Counted from the stretch's first letter, positions 43,270 to 52,587 are shown. The stretch: 64,000 nucleotides of DNA from an uncultured Winogradskyella sp. (GCF_947498345.1 NZ_CANMJY010000002.1:186001-250000), one strand, 5' to 3'. A program made the numbers and translations. Notes: generated by a model from the letters alone, not told the origin.

Positions 43270-43615
43270 GTATAGCTTGTTTTGCTGCTTCTACTGTTTT
43301 TTTAGAATTACCAATAAAGATCTGATTATTATAACATATTACAGGTCGCTTTAAAAATGTATAATGTTCTAAAATATAATTCTTGTAATCGTCTTCAGAA
43401 AGTGATTTGTTTTTTAAGTCGAGTTCTTTATAAAGTCTTGCACGTTTGCTAAATAAACTTTCGTAACTATCCGTTAAACTTCGCATTTCCTTTACTTGAG
43501 CTTCAGTTATAACTTCGGTCTTTATATCCTGAAGCATAAAATCATCTGTTAATCCAAGCTCGTCAATAATTCTCATACACGTATTACAAGTACTTAAATA
43601 GTATATTTTTTTCAT
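43259..43615 (-). CDS. ArsC/Spx-family thioredoxin-fold protein
   Basis: A 118-residue protein with STCNTC near the N-terminus (C10 and C13) and the RPVI motif around residue 90 (LKRPVICYNNQIFIG), as in the ArsC/YffB/Spx family. It may be a reductase or redox regulator rather than a true arsenate reductase, since no arsenic genes are nearby. Confidence 0.88.
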   Translation of the reverse strand: MKKIYYLSTCNTCMRIIDELGLTDDFMLQDIKTEVITEAQVKEMRSLTDSYESLFSKRARLYKELDLKNKSLSEDDYKNYILEHYTFLKRPVICYNNQIFIGNSKKTVEAAKQAIHEQ

Positions 43616-43699
43616 CCTAAGATTCTAATTAATTTTAAGCACTACAAAGTAACCGTATTTGAATTGAAAAATAGTTACTTTTAAGAAAAATATAATCAC

Positions 43700-44947
43700 A
43701 TGGAGTATTACTCAATCGCAACAATTTTAATTGTTTTATCAGCTGTTTTTGGATATATAAATGTCCGTTTTTTAAAATTGCCTATTACCATTGGCCTAAT
43801 GCTGATAACAATTGTTTTTACTGTGGTTTTAGTTGGTATTGCGCAGTTTGATGATACCTTATTGTTAAGGGAAAAGGCATTTATAAATAGTATTGATTTT
43901 GAAACTGTTCTACTAGATATAATGCTGAGTTTCCTGCTATTTGCTGGCGCCTTGCACACTAATTTTAATCAGCTTAAGGTACAGAGAGGTCCAATATTGG
44001 CTTTTGCAACATTAGGTGTTTTGGTGTCTACGTTTTTAGTAGGTATTATTATGTTTTATGTATTGCGCTGGATAGGAATAGAAGTCACTTTTATAAATTG
44101 TTTATTATTTGGGGCTTTAATTTCGCCTACCGATCCAATTGCTGTTTTAGGCATTTTGAAAAAAGCAGGAGCTCCAAAAAAATTGGAGACTAAAATCGTT
44201 GGAGAGTCGCTTTTTAATGATGGTGTCGGTGTTGTTGTATTCTTAACCATTTTTGCTATTGCAGCAAAACCTGAAGCTGCTATAGAATTTTCTGATATCG
44301 CAACTTTATTTGGGCAAGAAGTTATAGGTGGTGTAGCTTTAGGGTTGTTTTTAGGCTGGATTACTTACCGCTTAATGAAATCTATAGATAATTATGAAAT
44401 TGAAGTTATATTAACTATTTCTACAGTGATGGGAGGAACTATGCTAGCTCATAAATTTCATTTGTCCGCACCTTTGGCTATGGTTACAGCGGGTTTAATA
44501 GTTGGTAATGATACAGTGAGAAATTCTGCAATGTCAGAAACTACAGAAGCTTATGTTGATAAATTTTGGGAGCTCATAGATGTGCTTTTAAATACAATTC
44601 TGTTTATAATGATTGGAATGGAAATGCTAGTACTTACCCTGGAAGAAAATTATATTTATGCAGGGCTATTAGCAATCCCAATTATATTAATGTGTCGTTA
44701 TGTATCACTATGGTTGCCAATAAAATTTTTCTCAAAGCGCTTAGACTTTGTGCCAAAAACAAATCTTATTATGACATGGGGCGGACTGCGAGGAGGAATT
44801 TCTATCGCATTAGCACTTAGTCTTACAAGAGAGATGCACAGAGAACTGTTTTTAGTAATTACTTATATTGTAGTTATTGTTTCTATTGTTGGGCAAGGTT
44901 TAACTGTAGAACCCATTATAAAACGATTGACTAGAAAAGCTAATTAG
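43700..44947 (+). CDS. Na+/H+ antiporter, CPA1/NhaP type
   Basis: A 415-residue protein with about 12 helices and the conserved SPTDPIAVLG and GESLFNDGVGVVVF segments holding the transport Asp residues. It exchanges Na+ for H+ and regulates internal pH, consistent with a marine host. It overlaps the next gene by 4 bp, convergently. Confidence 0.93.
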   Translation: MEYYSIATILIVLSAVFGYINVRFLKLPITIGLMLITIVFTVVLVGIAQFDDTLLLREKAFINSIDFETVLLDIMLSFLLFAGALHTNFNQLKVQRGPILAFATLGVLVSTFLVGIIMFYVLRWIGIEVTFINCLLFGALISPTDPIAVLGILKKAGAPKKLETKIVGESLFNDGVGVVVFLTIFAIAAKPEAAIEFSDIATLFGQEVIGGVALGLFLGWITYRLMKSIDNYEIEVILTISTVMGGTMLAHKFHLSAPLAMVTAGLIVGNDTVRNSAMSETTEAYVDKFWELIDVLLNTILFIMIGMEMLVLTLEENYIYAGLLAIPIILMCRYVSLWLPIKFFSKRLDFVPKTNLIMTWGGLRGGISIALALSLTREMHRELFLVITYIVVIVSIVGQGLTVEPIIKRLTRKAN

Positions 44948-45720
44948 TTAAGTATAAGTAAAGACTCAATTTCGTCAAAAGGAATAACAAATTCTGTATA
45001 GCCTTGATCGTAAGAAGCTATTTCGTAGACATTATAAAGTAATACCAAACCATCATCACTAAAACCAATATTTTTGGGTAGCTGAAATGGTTTTCCGAAG
45101 AAAAAATCTTCCATTTCTAGTGCTTTGTTTTCATTATCTAGTGCTTTTTTAAAGTGTGTTTTGGCTAAGGCTTTAAAAGCACCTATATCTTTAATAAGAT
45201 CGTCTTTAGTTAAGAGGTCTCCAGTTTTAGCATTAAGGTTTATAAACCTTATTTTATCATTGCCATGAGCACCTCCTTTAAATTCATATGTGCTAATAGC
45301 TATTGTGATGATAGCTTCAGATTGGTAAGTTTTTTCTGTTTCTATATAAAGTTCCCATTTGGGCTCATAGGCATCAGGAAAATCTTTTTTAAAGTTAATA
45401 TACTCAGCGTTAAAATCGTTTAAAATAAACTCCAGATTTGTTTTTTTTGTAGCGTCATTTAGCGTAGAAATTATAGCTTCTTCAATTTTAAAATTGATGG
45501 TTTTGCTTAACTCATTTTTCCCTTCGGCTTCATTAAAAATTACAGATATATCAGCTTCATATACTTTATTAATAGTAGTGGTTTTAAAAGTTACAGGTTT
45601 AAATTCAGATTGACAGGAATTTAAAATGCATAATAAAACGAAAAAAGACAATAATTGTTTCAAAGATTTTAAGCTTTTAGTTAAACGCACTATAAAGGTA
45701 TTGCTTAGAATTGAATACAA
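44944..45720 (-). CDS. Lipoprotein with DUF4163/DUF3298 (RsiV-like) domains
   Basis: A 258-residue protein with a lipobox LNSC (Cys about 37; the true start may be downstream of 45720 in the frame) followed by a DUF4163 region and the DUF3298 segment (FKGGAHGNDKIRFINLN). In RsiV these domains bind lysozyme, but this protein has no anti-sigma part. The function here is unknown. Confidence 0.82.
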   Translation of the reverse strand: MYSILSNTFIVRLTKSLKSLKQLLSFFVLLCILNSCQSEFKPVTFKTTTINKVYEADISVIFNEAEGKNELSKTINFKIEEAIISTLNDATKKTNLEFILNDFNAEYINFKKDFPDAYEPKWELYIETEKTYQSEAIITIAISTYEFKGGAHGNDKIRFINLNAKTGDLLTKDDLIKDIGAFKALAKTHFKKALDNENKALEMEDFFFGKPFQLPKNIGFSDDGLVLLYNVYEIASYDQGYTEFVIPFDEIESLLILN

Positions 45721-45811
45721 CGAATTATAAACTAAATTTGTTGTACTTATTGACCTTTAATTTGAGGTTTACTCTAACATCTGGCTTTAGGTGATTTAAC
45801 TATATTAGGAT

Positions 45812-46951
45812 ATGAAATTCAATACAAAAACAATACATGGAGGGCAACAGCACGATCCTGCCTACGGTTCGGTGGTGCCACCAATTTATCAAACATCAAC
45901 TTATGCACAATCGACACCTGGTGGTCATAAAGGTTATGAATACTCGAGAACCCACAATCCCACTAGAAATGCTTTAGAAAGTGCTTTAGCTAGTATAGAA
46001 AATGGAAACTATGGTTTGGCTTTTGGTTCGGGTTTATCTGCAATAGATGCTGTTTTAAAGCTGTTAAAGCCCGGAGACGAGGTGGTTTCCACTAACGATC
46101 TATATGGTGGTACGTATAGACTCTTTACAAAAATCTATGAAGATTTTGGAATAAAGTTTCATTTTATAGGCATGGAAAATTCGAATAAAATCGAAGCGTA
46201 CATCACACCAGATACTAAATTAATTTGGGTTGAGACGCCAACTAATCCGATGATGAATATCATTGATATTGTAGCGATTTCTAAAATTGCAAAAAAGCAT
46301 AATGTACTATTAGCGGTTGATAATACGTTTGCTACACCTTATTTACAACGGCCATTAGATTTGGGTGCAGATATTGTAATGCATTCGGCAACTAAATACC
46401 TGGGAGGCCATAGTGATGTAGTTATGGGAGCATTAATAGTTGAGAATAAGGATTTAGCTGAGCGCCTTTATTTTATTCAAAATGCAAGTGGTGCCATTTG
46501 TGGTCCTCAAGATTCATTTCTGGTACTTAGAGGTATAAAAACATTGCATATTCGTATGCAACGCCATTGCGAAAATGGAAGAGTGGTTGCCGAGTACTTA
46601 TCCAATCATCCTAAAATTGAAAATGTGTATTGGCCAGGTTTTAAAAATCACCCCAACCACCACATCGCAGTATCTCAAATGGATGATTTTGGCGGCATGG
46701 TATCTTTTACAACTAAAGGCAACAATTATGATAAAGCTATAAAGATTGTAGAGAACCTTAAAATATTCACGCTTGCAGAATCTCTTGGCGGAGTAGAGTC
46801 TTTAGCAGGTCATCCAGCAAGTATGACGCATGCAAGTATTCCAAAAGAAGAGCGCGAAAAAACAGGCGTCGTAGATTCTTTAATTAGGCTAAGCGTAGGT
46901 ATTGAGGATATAGATGATTTAATAGCAGATTTAAAACAAGCGATTATATAA
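45812..46951 (+). CDS. PLP-dependent trans-sulfuration enzyme (cystathionine gamma-synthase/lyase)
   Basis: A 379-residue fold-type I enzyme with the PLP lysine in SATKYLGGHSD (K195) and a typical ESLGGVESLAGHPA C-terminus. It moves sulfur between cysteine and homocysteine; MetB, MetC and cystathionine gamma-lyase activity cannot be told apart from the sequence. Normal length. Confidence 0.95.
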   Translation: MKFNTKTIHGGQQHDPAYGSVVPPIYQTSTYAQSTPGGHKGYEYSRTHNPTRNALESALASIENGNYGLAFGSGLSAIDAVLKLLKPGDEVVSTNDLYGGTYRLFTKIYEDFGIKFHFIGMENSNKIEAYITPDTKLIWVETPTNPMMNIIDIVAISKIAKKHNVLLAVDNTFATPYLQRPLDLGADIVMHSATKYLGGHSDVVMGALIVENKDLAERLYFIQNASGAICGPQDSFLVLRGIKTLHIRMQRHCENGRVVAEYLSNHPKIENVYWPGFKNHPNHHIAVSQMDDFGGMVSFTTKGNNYDKAIKIVENLKIFTLAESLGGVESLAGHPASMTHASIPKEEREKTGVVDSLIRLSVGIEDIDDLIADLKQAII

Positions 46952-47022
46952 TTTTATTCATTTCATTATTTTGAGTTAAATTAGTTTTAACGGTTTTTCT
47001 ATATGACCAAAATGTTGATTTT

Positions 47023-48153
47023 ATGATGAATTCTAAATTAAAAGAAGTCGCTCAGGTATTTTTTAAGCTAGGTTGTTTTGCCTTTGGTGGTCCTGCAGCA
47101 CATATTGCAATGATGGAAGATGAGATTATTGAAAAACGCAAATGGATGACAAGAGATTATTTTTTGGATTTAATAGGAACAACCAATTTAATTCCTGGTC
47201 CAAATTCAACAGAAATGACCATGCATTGTGGTTATGAAAGAGCAGGCAAAGCAGGATTGTTTGTTGCTGGCATAGCTTTCATCTTCCCTGCTACTATTAT
47301 AACGGCAATTTTGGCGTATTTATATGTAAAGTATGGGCAACTCCCAGAGGTAGAGCCTTTTATTTATGGCATTAAGCCTGCAGTTTTGGCAATTATTGCA
47401 AATGCTATTTTAAAGCTAGGTAAAAAAGCTGTTAAAAGCACTGAGCTCATAATAATTGGAGTGTTAGTTTTAGTAGTTAGTTTGTTAGGAGTTAATGAAG
47501 TTGTTGCCTTGTTGTCAGCAGGAGTTATAGGCATGCTATATTTCTACTTAAAATCTAAAACACAATCAAATTTAAATTCTATTTCGCCATTTTTTCTTTT
47601 TCTTGGAGTCAATACAACTATAGCTAAAGTTTCTACTTTAAAACTTTTTTTAATTTTTTTAAAGGTTGGAGCTATCCTTTATGGGAGTGGTTATGTGTTA
47701 TTTGCTTATTTAGATGCCGAATTAGTAACACGAGGATTAATTACCAGAGCTGAATTAATAGATGCTATAGCAATCGGGCAATTTACTCCAGGGCCTGTAT
47801 TATCGACTTCTACATTTATTGGTTATCAACTTTCAGGATTTTCGGGTGCCATAATGGCTACAGCAGGTATATTTTTACCATCTTTCTTATTTGTACTAAT
47901 ATTAAACCCTTTTATACCAAAAATGCAGAAATCAAAAATTCTAAGATATTTTTTAGATTCTGTAAATATTGCGGCAGTAGCAGTAATGCTAGCGGTACTA
48001 ATAGTAATGGCAAAAGAAACTTTAATGGAGTGCCAAAGTATTGTTATTGCATTGGCTGCTATTTTCTTAACTTTTAAAACCAAAGTAAGTACTATATGGA
48101 CAATTTTAATTGGTGCAATTTTAGGTTTTCTTTTATTAACACTTACAAAGTAA
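47023..48153 (+). CDS. chrA: Chromate transporter, long-chain (two-domain) type
   Basis: A 376-residue protein with two ChrA repeats: FGGPAAHIAMMEDE plus IPGPNSTEM in the first half, and FYGSGY...-like segments plus TPGPVLSTSTF in the second. It exports chromate or related oxyanions; many family members have unproven substrates. A terminator overlaps the stop codon. Confidence 0.93.
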   Translation: MMNSKLKEVAQVFFKLGCFAFGGPAAHIAMMEDEIIEKRKWMTRDYFLDLIGTTNLIPGPNSTEMTMHCGYERAGKAGLFVAGIAFIFPATIITAILAYLYVKYGQLPEVEPFIYGIKPAVLAIIANAILKLGKKAVKSTELIIIGVLVLVVSLLGVNEVVALLSAGVIGMLYFYLKSKTQSNLNSISPFFLFLGVNTTIAKVSTLKLFLIFLKVGAILYGSGYVLFAYLDAELVTRGLITRAELIDAIAIGQFTPGPVLSTSTFIGYQLSGFSGAIMATAGIFLPSFLFVLILNPFIPKMQKSKILRYFLDSVNIAAVAVMLAVLIVMAKETLMECQSIVIALAAIFLTFKTKVSTIWTILIGAILGFLLLTLTK

Positions 48154-48182
48154 AAGCCATCATTTGTTCAATGATGGCTTTT
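48152..48182. terminator. Bidirectional intrinsic terminator
   Basis: A 13-bp perfect stem (48152-48164, 48170-48182) with a 5-nt loop, AAAA and TTTT ends, between chrA and the convergent phosphate transporter. Confidence 0.9.
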
Positions 48183-48211
48183 ACTACTATTATAAATATT
48201 GTAATTAAATA

Positions 48212-50518
48212 CTACTCTTGTTCTGAAGAATCATTGTCTTCAATAATTTCATCCACAACAGTAATGGTAGCAGGTTCAATAGAACTATCAAAAGAATTAT
48301 GATATTCTTGTAATAAATTCATTGTAGCGTTAAGTAAGTCTTTAGTCTCAAGTAATAACCCGAAATAAAGCGTTGTGTTTTTTGGACTAGATTCTTCTGT
48401 TCTAGTTCTGGAAACTTGCTTTACGATTTTATCTGTAACTAAATCCAGAACCTCTTTTTTACGATTTATTATTGAACCGATCTGTTCAAATGATCTAGAA
48501 TCAAAAGCAACTTTAGTATCGTTCAGAAGAATTTCTATAGCATCATCAACTTCTTTAAGCTCTTTAATCTGGCTAAATTTAAGTTTCTTGTGATTATTAT
48601 TCACATGCTTATGACTTACCTTAGAAATATATTCTAGAGACTGTGTCATGTCTTCTAAATATCCCAAGATATTAATATAGAAGCTACTTGCTCTTAGACT
48701 GGTTTCGTCTAAGTTTTTAATAAAGTAGAAAATATTATCACGTAAGCTATCAACTTCTGTTGATAATTTATCTATTTGTTTCTTATTCTTTTTAAGTAAG
48801 GTTAAATCTTGTTTTGCTAACCCACTAACAGCGTTGGTGTATATTTTATTTCCACGTTTTACAACATTAGAGATATTGCCAGCGCTCTCTTGGATAACTC
48901 CTTGAACCGATCTACTACCAGTAGCTTTTAAGCTATCCTCATCTACAGTTTTCGTTGATTTATCTTTATGAGATTTGTAGTTTCTGTATAATAAAATAGC
49001 TGTCAATAATAATAGAATTGGTGTTATTACTGTAGGGTTCCAATTGATTAAGAACACTACTGTACCGGCAGCTATAAAAGCTCCAAGAGCAGTACCAAAC
49101 CATCCACCAATAACATTTAATACGCCTGCAACACGATATACAGCACTTTCTCTTCCCCAAGCTCTATCAGCTAAAGATGTACCCATAGCTACCATAAAAG
49201 TTACGTAAGTGGTTGATAATGGTAATTTCATTGAAGTTGCAATTGCAATTAATACACCAGCTACCATTAAATTTACAGATGCTCTAATCATATCAAAAGC
49301 GGGCGCATCAATACTCTGGTCTTTAGTTAATATAAACTCTGGCTTATTAAAACTGTTATTAATTTTACCTTTTATAGATTTTGGTAAAATAGCACCAAAG
49401 TAATTAGATAATCTCGTTGTGCCTTTTACAATTGATCTAGACAATTGATTAGGCTCAAATTTTTCGTGAGTATCACCTTGACGAGACAAGCTGATTTCAG
49501 TTTCAGCTACAGTTTTAGCTTTTTTAGAAAACCAAAGTGTTAATACCATAATTGCACCAGCTATAAAAAGTAGTAGAGGTTCTGCTGGTACTTTTTTATC
49601 TAAAACATCCATTGACATGGTTATATCCATACCATTAGCAATCCAAGCTTCATAAGAATGATAAGCAGCCATAGGCACACCAATAAAGTTTACTAAGTCG
49701 TTACCAGAAAAGGCTAGAGCCAATCCAAAAGTACCAACAGCAATGACTACGAGTAGTACAGTTTTTTTGGTGATTTTTTCGAATATGAAAGAAAATAAAG
49801 TCCATATCACGAAACTTCCTAAGATGATATAGATTTCATTACCTTCAATTAAACCTTTTAAATCTTTATAGTAAGGAGTTCCTTTAAGTCCTTTTAAAAA
49901 GATAAAGTAAGTAATAGCAGTTAAGGCTATACCTCCGAATATCATTCCAAAATTCTTTACTTTTTTCTCATAGTTAAATGTAAAAATAAGTCGCGATATC
50001 CATTGCACTAATGCACCAACCGAAAATGCGATAACAACAGATAGCAAAATACCAGAGATAATCTCAATAGCTTTTTCTGTGTTTATATAAGTTGCTAAAT
50101 CCGAGAGGGTTTGAGAGTCAGAATGACTAATCTTTATCAACGACATTACAACGGCTGCACCTAATAAGTTAAATACAATAGAAACTGTAGTAGATGTTGG
50201 TAGGCCTAATGTATTAAAGAAGTCTAATAATAGAATATCGGTAATCATTACAGCCATGAAAATGAGCATAATTTCTCCAAATTCAAATTGGGCAGGAACA
50301 AAAATTCCTTTTCTTGCTACTTCCATCATTCCGCTAGAAAATACGGCTCCAATAAAAATTCCTAAACTCGCAACAATCATTATGGTTCTTAAAGAAATGG
50401 CTTTAGAACCTATTGCAGAATTTAAGAAATTAATAGCATCATTACTCACACCTACGATAATATCAGCAACAGCTAATACAGTGATGGCAATTAACATGAA
50501 TAAATACATATTGTCCAT
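48212..50518 (-). CDS. Pit-type phosphate transporter fused to a PhoU-like domain
   Basis: The 768-residue product has a Pit core with two inverted repeats: VSNDAINFLNSAIGSKA near the N-terminus and STTYVTFMVAMGTSLADRAWG later. It takes up phosphate with a cation. The last 230 residues (from about 540) are a soluble, helical PhoU/DUF47-like domain, usually a separate Pit regulator. The fusion is common in Bacteroidota, and suggests built-in control. It is downstream of the porin gene, with its own Pho-box-like repeat in front. Confidence 0.93.
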   Translation of the reverse strand: MDNMYLFMLIAITVLAVADIIVGVSNDAINFLNSAIGSKAISLRTIMIVASLGIFIGAVFSSGMMEVARKGIFVPAQFEFGEIMLIFMAVMITDILLLDFFNTLGLPTSTTVSIVFNLLGAAVVMSLIKISHSDSQTLSDLATYINTEKAIEIISGILLSVVIAFSVGALVQWISRLIFTFNYEKKVKNFGMIFGGIALTAITYFIFLKGLKGTPYYKDLKGLIEGNEIYIILGSFVIWTLFSFIFEKITKKTVLLVVIAVGTFGLALAFSGNDLVNFIGVPMAAYHSYEAWIANGMDITMSMDVLDKKVPAEPLLLFIAGAIMVLTLWFSKKAKTVAETEISLSRQGDTHEKFEPNQLSRSIVKGTTRLSNYFGAILPKSIKGKINNSFNKPEFILTKDQSIDAPAFDMIRASVNLMVAGVLIAIATSMKLPLSTTYVTFMVAMGTSLADRAWGRESAVYRVAGVLNVIGGWFGTALGAFIAAGTVVFLINWNPTVITPILLLLTAILLYRNYKSHKDKSTKTVDEDSLKATGSRSVQGVIQESAGNISNVVKRGNKIYTNAVSGLAKQDLTLLKKNKKQIDKLSTEVDSLRDNIFYFIKNLDETSLRASSFYINILGYLEDMTQSLEYISKVSHKHVNNNHKKLKFSQIKELKEVDDAIEILLNDTKVAFDSRSFEQIGSIINRKKEVLDLVTDKIVKQVSRTRTEESSPKNTTLYFGLLLETKDLLNATMNLLQEYHNSFDSSIEPATITVVDEIIEDNDSSEQE

Positions 50519-50532
50519 AATTTTTGATTTTG

Positions 50533-50577
50533 CAAATATCTAGACTGTTTAAGTTAGATATGTTATGTTAATGTTAT
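50533..50577 (-). promoter_or_regulatory. Pho-box-like repeat and -7 box of the Pit gene
   Basis: On the minus strand two ATAACA units lie exactly 11 bp apart (bases 50561-50566 and 50572-50577 on the plus strand), 20 bp upstream of GATATTTG (50533-50540), which is one base off TAnnTTTG. The layout equals a PhoB/PhoP-type site: direct repeats at 11-bp phase next to a weak -33 region. Confidence 0.6.
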
Positions 50578-50587
50578 TTTTTATTGT

Positions 50588-51793
50588 TTAAAAGTGAATG
50601 TCAAAACCTAATCTAAAGGTAATGTTATCTTCGTTGCCATCAACTGTTGTATAGCTAATATCAGACTGAACTTTTAACTTGTGTCCTACTATAAATTTGT
50701 TAACACCTAAAGTGTATTGTCTTTCAGGATCGCGATTTGTAATTGACTCAAAGTTAGTACCTGTGTAACGCGCTGCTATTTCGTAATTACTTTTAAATAA
50801 GTAACCTGCTTGTAGGTTTAAGGCATTACCTGTTAAAACCACATCTCCTGTTGGAGTTGTACCGTCAGCTTCTGTTGCAACTTCATCGTCAGCGGTACGC
50901 TTAGCATATTCGCCCATAAATGAAAACCCTTTATACTTAAACATTGCATCAGCAAAAATTGTGGTTTGGTCGGTCTCATATAAAGTCCCATCTGCTCTAA
51001 TCATATAATCACCTGCAAACCCTCTTTCTCTCACTGCATCTTGATTGTAGTTGTATGTAAAACCAACCATTAATTTTGGTTTTTGTTCACGTTTTAAATC
51101 AGATTGACTATAATCTCCTTTAGACTTAAATTTTCCAAAAGGCAAAAACTCTAAACGTGCAGTATATTGTAACCCTCCTTCATTACCTTCAGTAACATTT
51201 CGACCTTCACCTTGAGAAATTGAAAGTTTTTCTTTTATTAAAAAATCTTTACCAAGTTTAGTCTTATGTCTTAATTGAATACCTAAGTCACGGTCAATAT
51301 TAAAACGACTGTTTAATAAAGAACGATCTATCAATTGCATATTCGCAGAAGATACAACACGTTCTACATTACCGGGCAATTTTGTTTGACCTGCCCATAA
51401 CTCCCAGTTTTCTGCAAAACTCCACATTATAACAGCATCTAAAATATAACGAGGTGTATTTCTGTTAAATTCATTGGCTCCAGAAATATCTCGGTTTGAT
51501 AAACCTAATTCCATTTTATATCTAAGCTTTGGGCTGTAAGCAAAACCATCAAATTTTAATCGCGCTCTACGAACTATGAAGTTATGTTCTGGACTTACGT
51601 ATTGATCACCATCGTGATCCCATGAAGAGTTTGATCGTACTTGAAAGCGAGGAGCAAATTTTATACTAAAAGAACTGTCTTTAGCTACAAAATTAATAAG
51701 GCCTTTCCCAAATGAAGTATCACTAATTTCTTGGGCTCTTAAAGAAAAAATCGATAAAATAGCTATAGTAGCTATAATAGGTTTTAGTTTCAT
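50588..51793 (-). CDS. Phosphate-selective porin (OprP/OprO-like)
   Basis: A 401-residue outer-membrane barrel with a signal peptide (to about residue 21, ending LRAQ) and regular short aromatic strands; RFQVRSNSSWD and VRRARLKFDG are typical of OprP family N-termini. In other bacteria it admits phosphate or polyphosphate under starvation. It lies 69 bp upstream of pit on the same strand, so phosphate can pass from porin to inner-membrane transporter. Confidence 0.88.
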   Translation of the reverse strand: MKLKPIIATIAILSIFSLRAQEISDTSFGKGLINFVAKDSSFSIKFAPRFQVRSNSSWDHDGDQYVSPEHNFIVRRARLKFDGFAYSPKLRYKMELGLSNRDISGANEFNRNTPRYILDAVIMWSFAENWELWAGQTKLPGNVERVVSSANMQLIDRSLLNSRFNIDRDLGIQLRHKTKLGKDFLIKEKLSISQGEGRNVTEGNEGGLQYTARLEFLPFGKFKSKGDYSQSDLKREQKPKLMVGFTYNYNQDAVRERGFAGDYMIRADGTLYETDQTTIFADAMFKYKGFSFMGEYAKRTADDEVATEADGTTPTGDVVLTGNALNLQAGYLFKSNYEIAARYTGTNFESITNRDPERQYTLGVNKFIVGHKLKVQSDISYTTVDGNEDNITFRLGFDIHF

Positions 51794-51818
51794 TATATGA
51801 TTTAGTTTTTGTCGAGTG

Positions 51819-51863
51819 CAAAGAACTTACATATTTCAATTACGAATGTTTCCTTAATGTTAA
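51819..51863 (-). promoter_or_regulatory. Pho-box-like repeat and -7 box of the porin gene
   Basis: The minus strand reads TTAACA then, 11 bp later, GAAACA (51858-51863 and 51847-51852 on the plus strand). It is 20 bp upstream of GTTCTTTG (51819-51826), one base off TAnnTTTG. The spacing is the same as at the Pit gene. Confidence 0.6.
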
Positions 51864-51873
51864 GTTTTAGCAT

Positions 51874-51901
51874 AAAAAAAACTGCCTTGGCCAAAGGCAG
51901 T
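51874..51901 (-). terminator. Intrinsic terminator before the porin gene
   Basis: ACTGCCTT (51881-51888) and AAGGCAGT (51894-51901) pair across a GGCCA loop, followed on the minus strand by a run of eight Ts. No protein gene precedes it on this strand. Confidence 0.75.
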
Positions 51902-51983
51902 CATTAGAATTCATGATAATTAGTCGACAAAAACTAATAGATTATACGAAACTAATATGTCTTATAAGACAAAGACAAATATA
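51881..51983 (-). ncRNA. Candidate small RNA or attenuated leader upstream of the porin gene
   Basis: On the minus strand, TATATTTG (51976-51983) is a full -7 match. It is followed by a 12-bp palindrome GTCTTATAAGAC (51959-51970), a 6-bp hairpin (51919-51924 with 51933-51938), and a terminator (51881-51901 with a T-run). The predicted RNA is about 100 nt and ends 80 bp before the porin gene, so it could be a free small RNA or a transcription-attenuating leader. No reading frame of note. Confidence 0.45.
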
Positions 51984-52090
51984 ATATCGATGTATAACGA
52001 GATTGTAACCATAGTATTAATTAATTATTAAACTTATTGTATGTTTATTAATATTATAAATACTTGATAAACAATAATTTAAGATTCTAA

Positions 52091-52145
52091 TGTAAAATTA
52101 ATGTTAAGTAATTGTTGCTTAAATATTAAGAAATCTTTATATTTG
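52091..52145 (+). promoter_or_regulatory. Promoter of the YwqK-like gene with a 11-bp-phased repeat
   Basis: TGTAAA (52091-52096) and TGTTAA (52102-52107) sit 11 bp apart and read TTAACA/TTTACA on the minus strand. Downstream come TTG (52115-52117), 20 bp, and TATATTTG (52138-52145), a very good promoter for the gene at 52170. The repeat orientation is opposite to that at the pit and porin promoters, so it may serve either direction. Confidence 0.5.
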
Positions 52146-52169
52146 ATTATAATTTTAAAAACCCATATT

Positions 52170-52535
52170 ATGAACAAGAATGTTTTAATGTTGTTCGCTT
52201 TATTTATCGGTATGGTTTCTTTTGCTCAGCAAGAGCGACAGTTAAAATTTAATGAAGACACCAATTTAATTGAAGTAACCTATTATCATGACAATGGAGT
52301 TGTAAGTCAAACAGGATTTTACAATCTAGATGGTAAGTTACAAGGTGAGTGGTTAAGTTTTAATGCCGAAGGTAATAAAAGTGTTTCAGCAATTTATGAT
52401 AATGGGAAAAAGGTCGGCAAGTGGTTTTACTGGTCAGGTAAAACTTTGAAAGAAGTAGATTATACAAATAACGCTATAGTTAGCGTGGTTGAGTGGAAAA
52501 GGGATGATAAAACATCTGTTGCTACTCGAGATTAA
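52170..52535 (+). CDS. Exported YwqK/MORN-like repeat protein
   Basis: Started at ATG 52170, which gives a signal peptide (ending SFAQ); the frame extends 23 codons upstream. The 121-residue product has repeats such as YHDNGVVSQTGFYNLDGKLQGEW and YDNGKKVGKWFYW, the MORN-type/YwqK antitoxin-like motif, common in secreted Bacteroidota proteins. The role is unknown. A strong terminator follows. Confidence 0.85.
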   Translation: MNKNVLMLFALFIGMVSFAQQERQLKFNEDTNLIEVTYYHDNGVVSQTGFYNLDGKLQGEWLSFNAEGNKSVSAIYDNGKKVGKWFYWSGKTLKEVDYTNNAIVSVVEWKRDDKTSVATRD

Positions 52536-52552
52536 TAAAAAAGATGATTAAT

Positions 52553-52587
52553 AAAAAAAGCATCCTAATTTTTAGGATGCTTTTTTT
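52553..52587. terminator. Strong bidirectional intrinsic terminator
   Basis: A 16-bp stem (52553-52568, 52572-52587) with a TTT loop, A- and T-runs at the ends. It separates the YwqK-like gene from the convergent lipoprotein gene. Confidence 0.92.

Larger units (their letters stand above)
51794..52169. other. Regulatory intergenic region between porin and YwqK-like gene
   Basis: No protein gene. The stretch holds the porin Pho-box-like repeat, a candidate noncoding RNA with terminator, a second 11-bp-phased repeat and the promoter of the plus-strand gene at 52170. Confidence 0.6.

Noticed and set aside
51794-52100. Riboswitch of a known class upstream of the porin
   Set aside because: No known consensus was recognised; reported only as a structured candidate.
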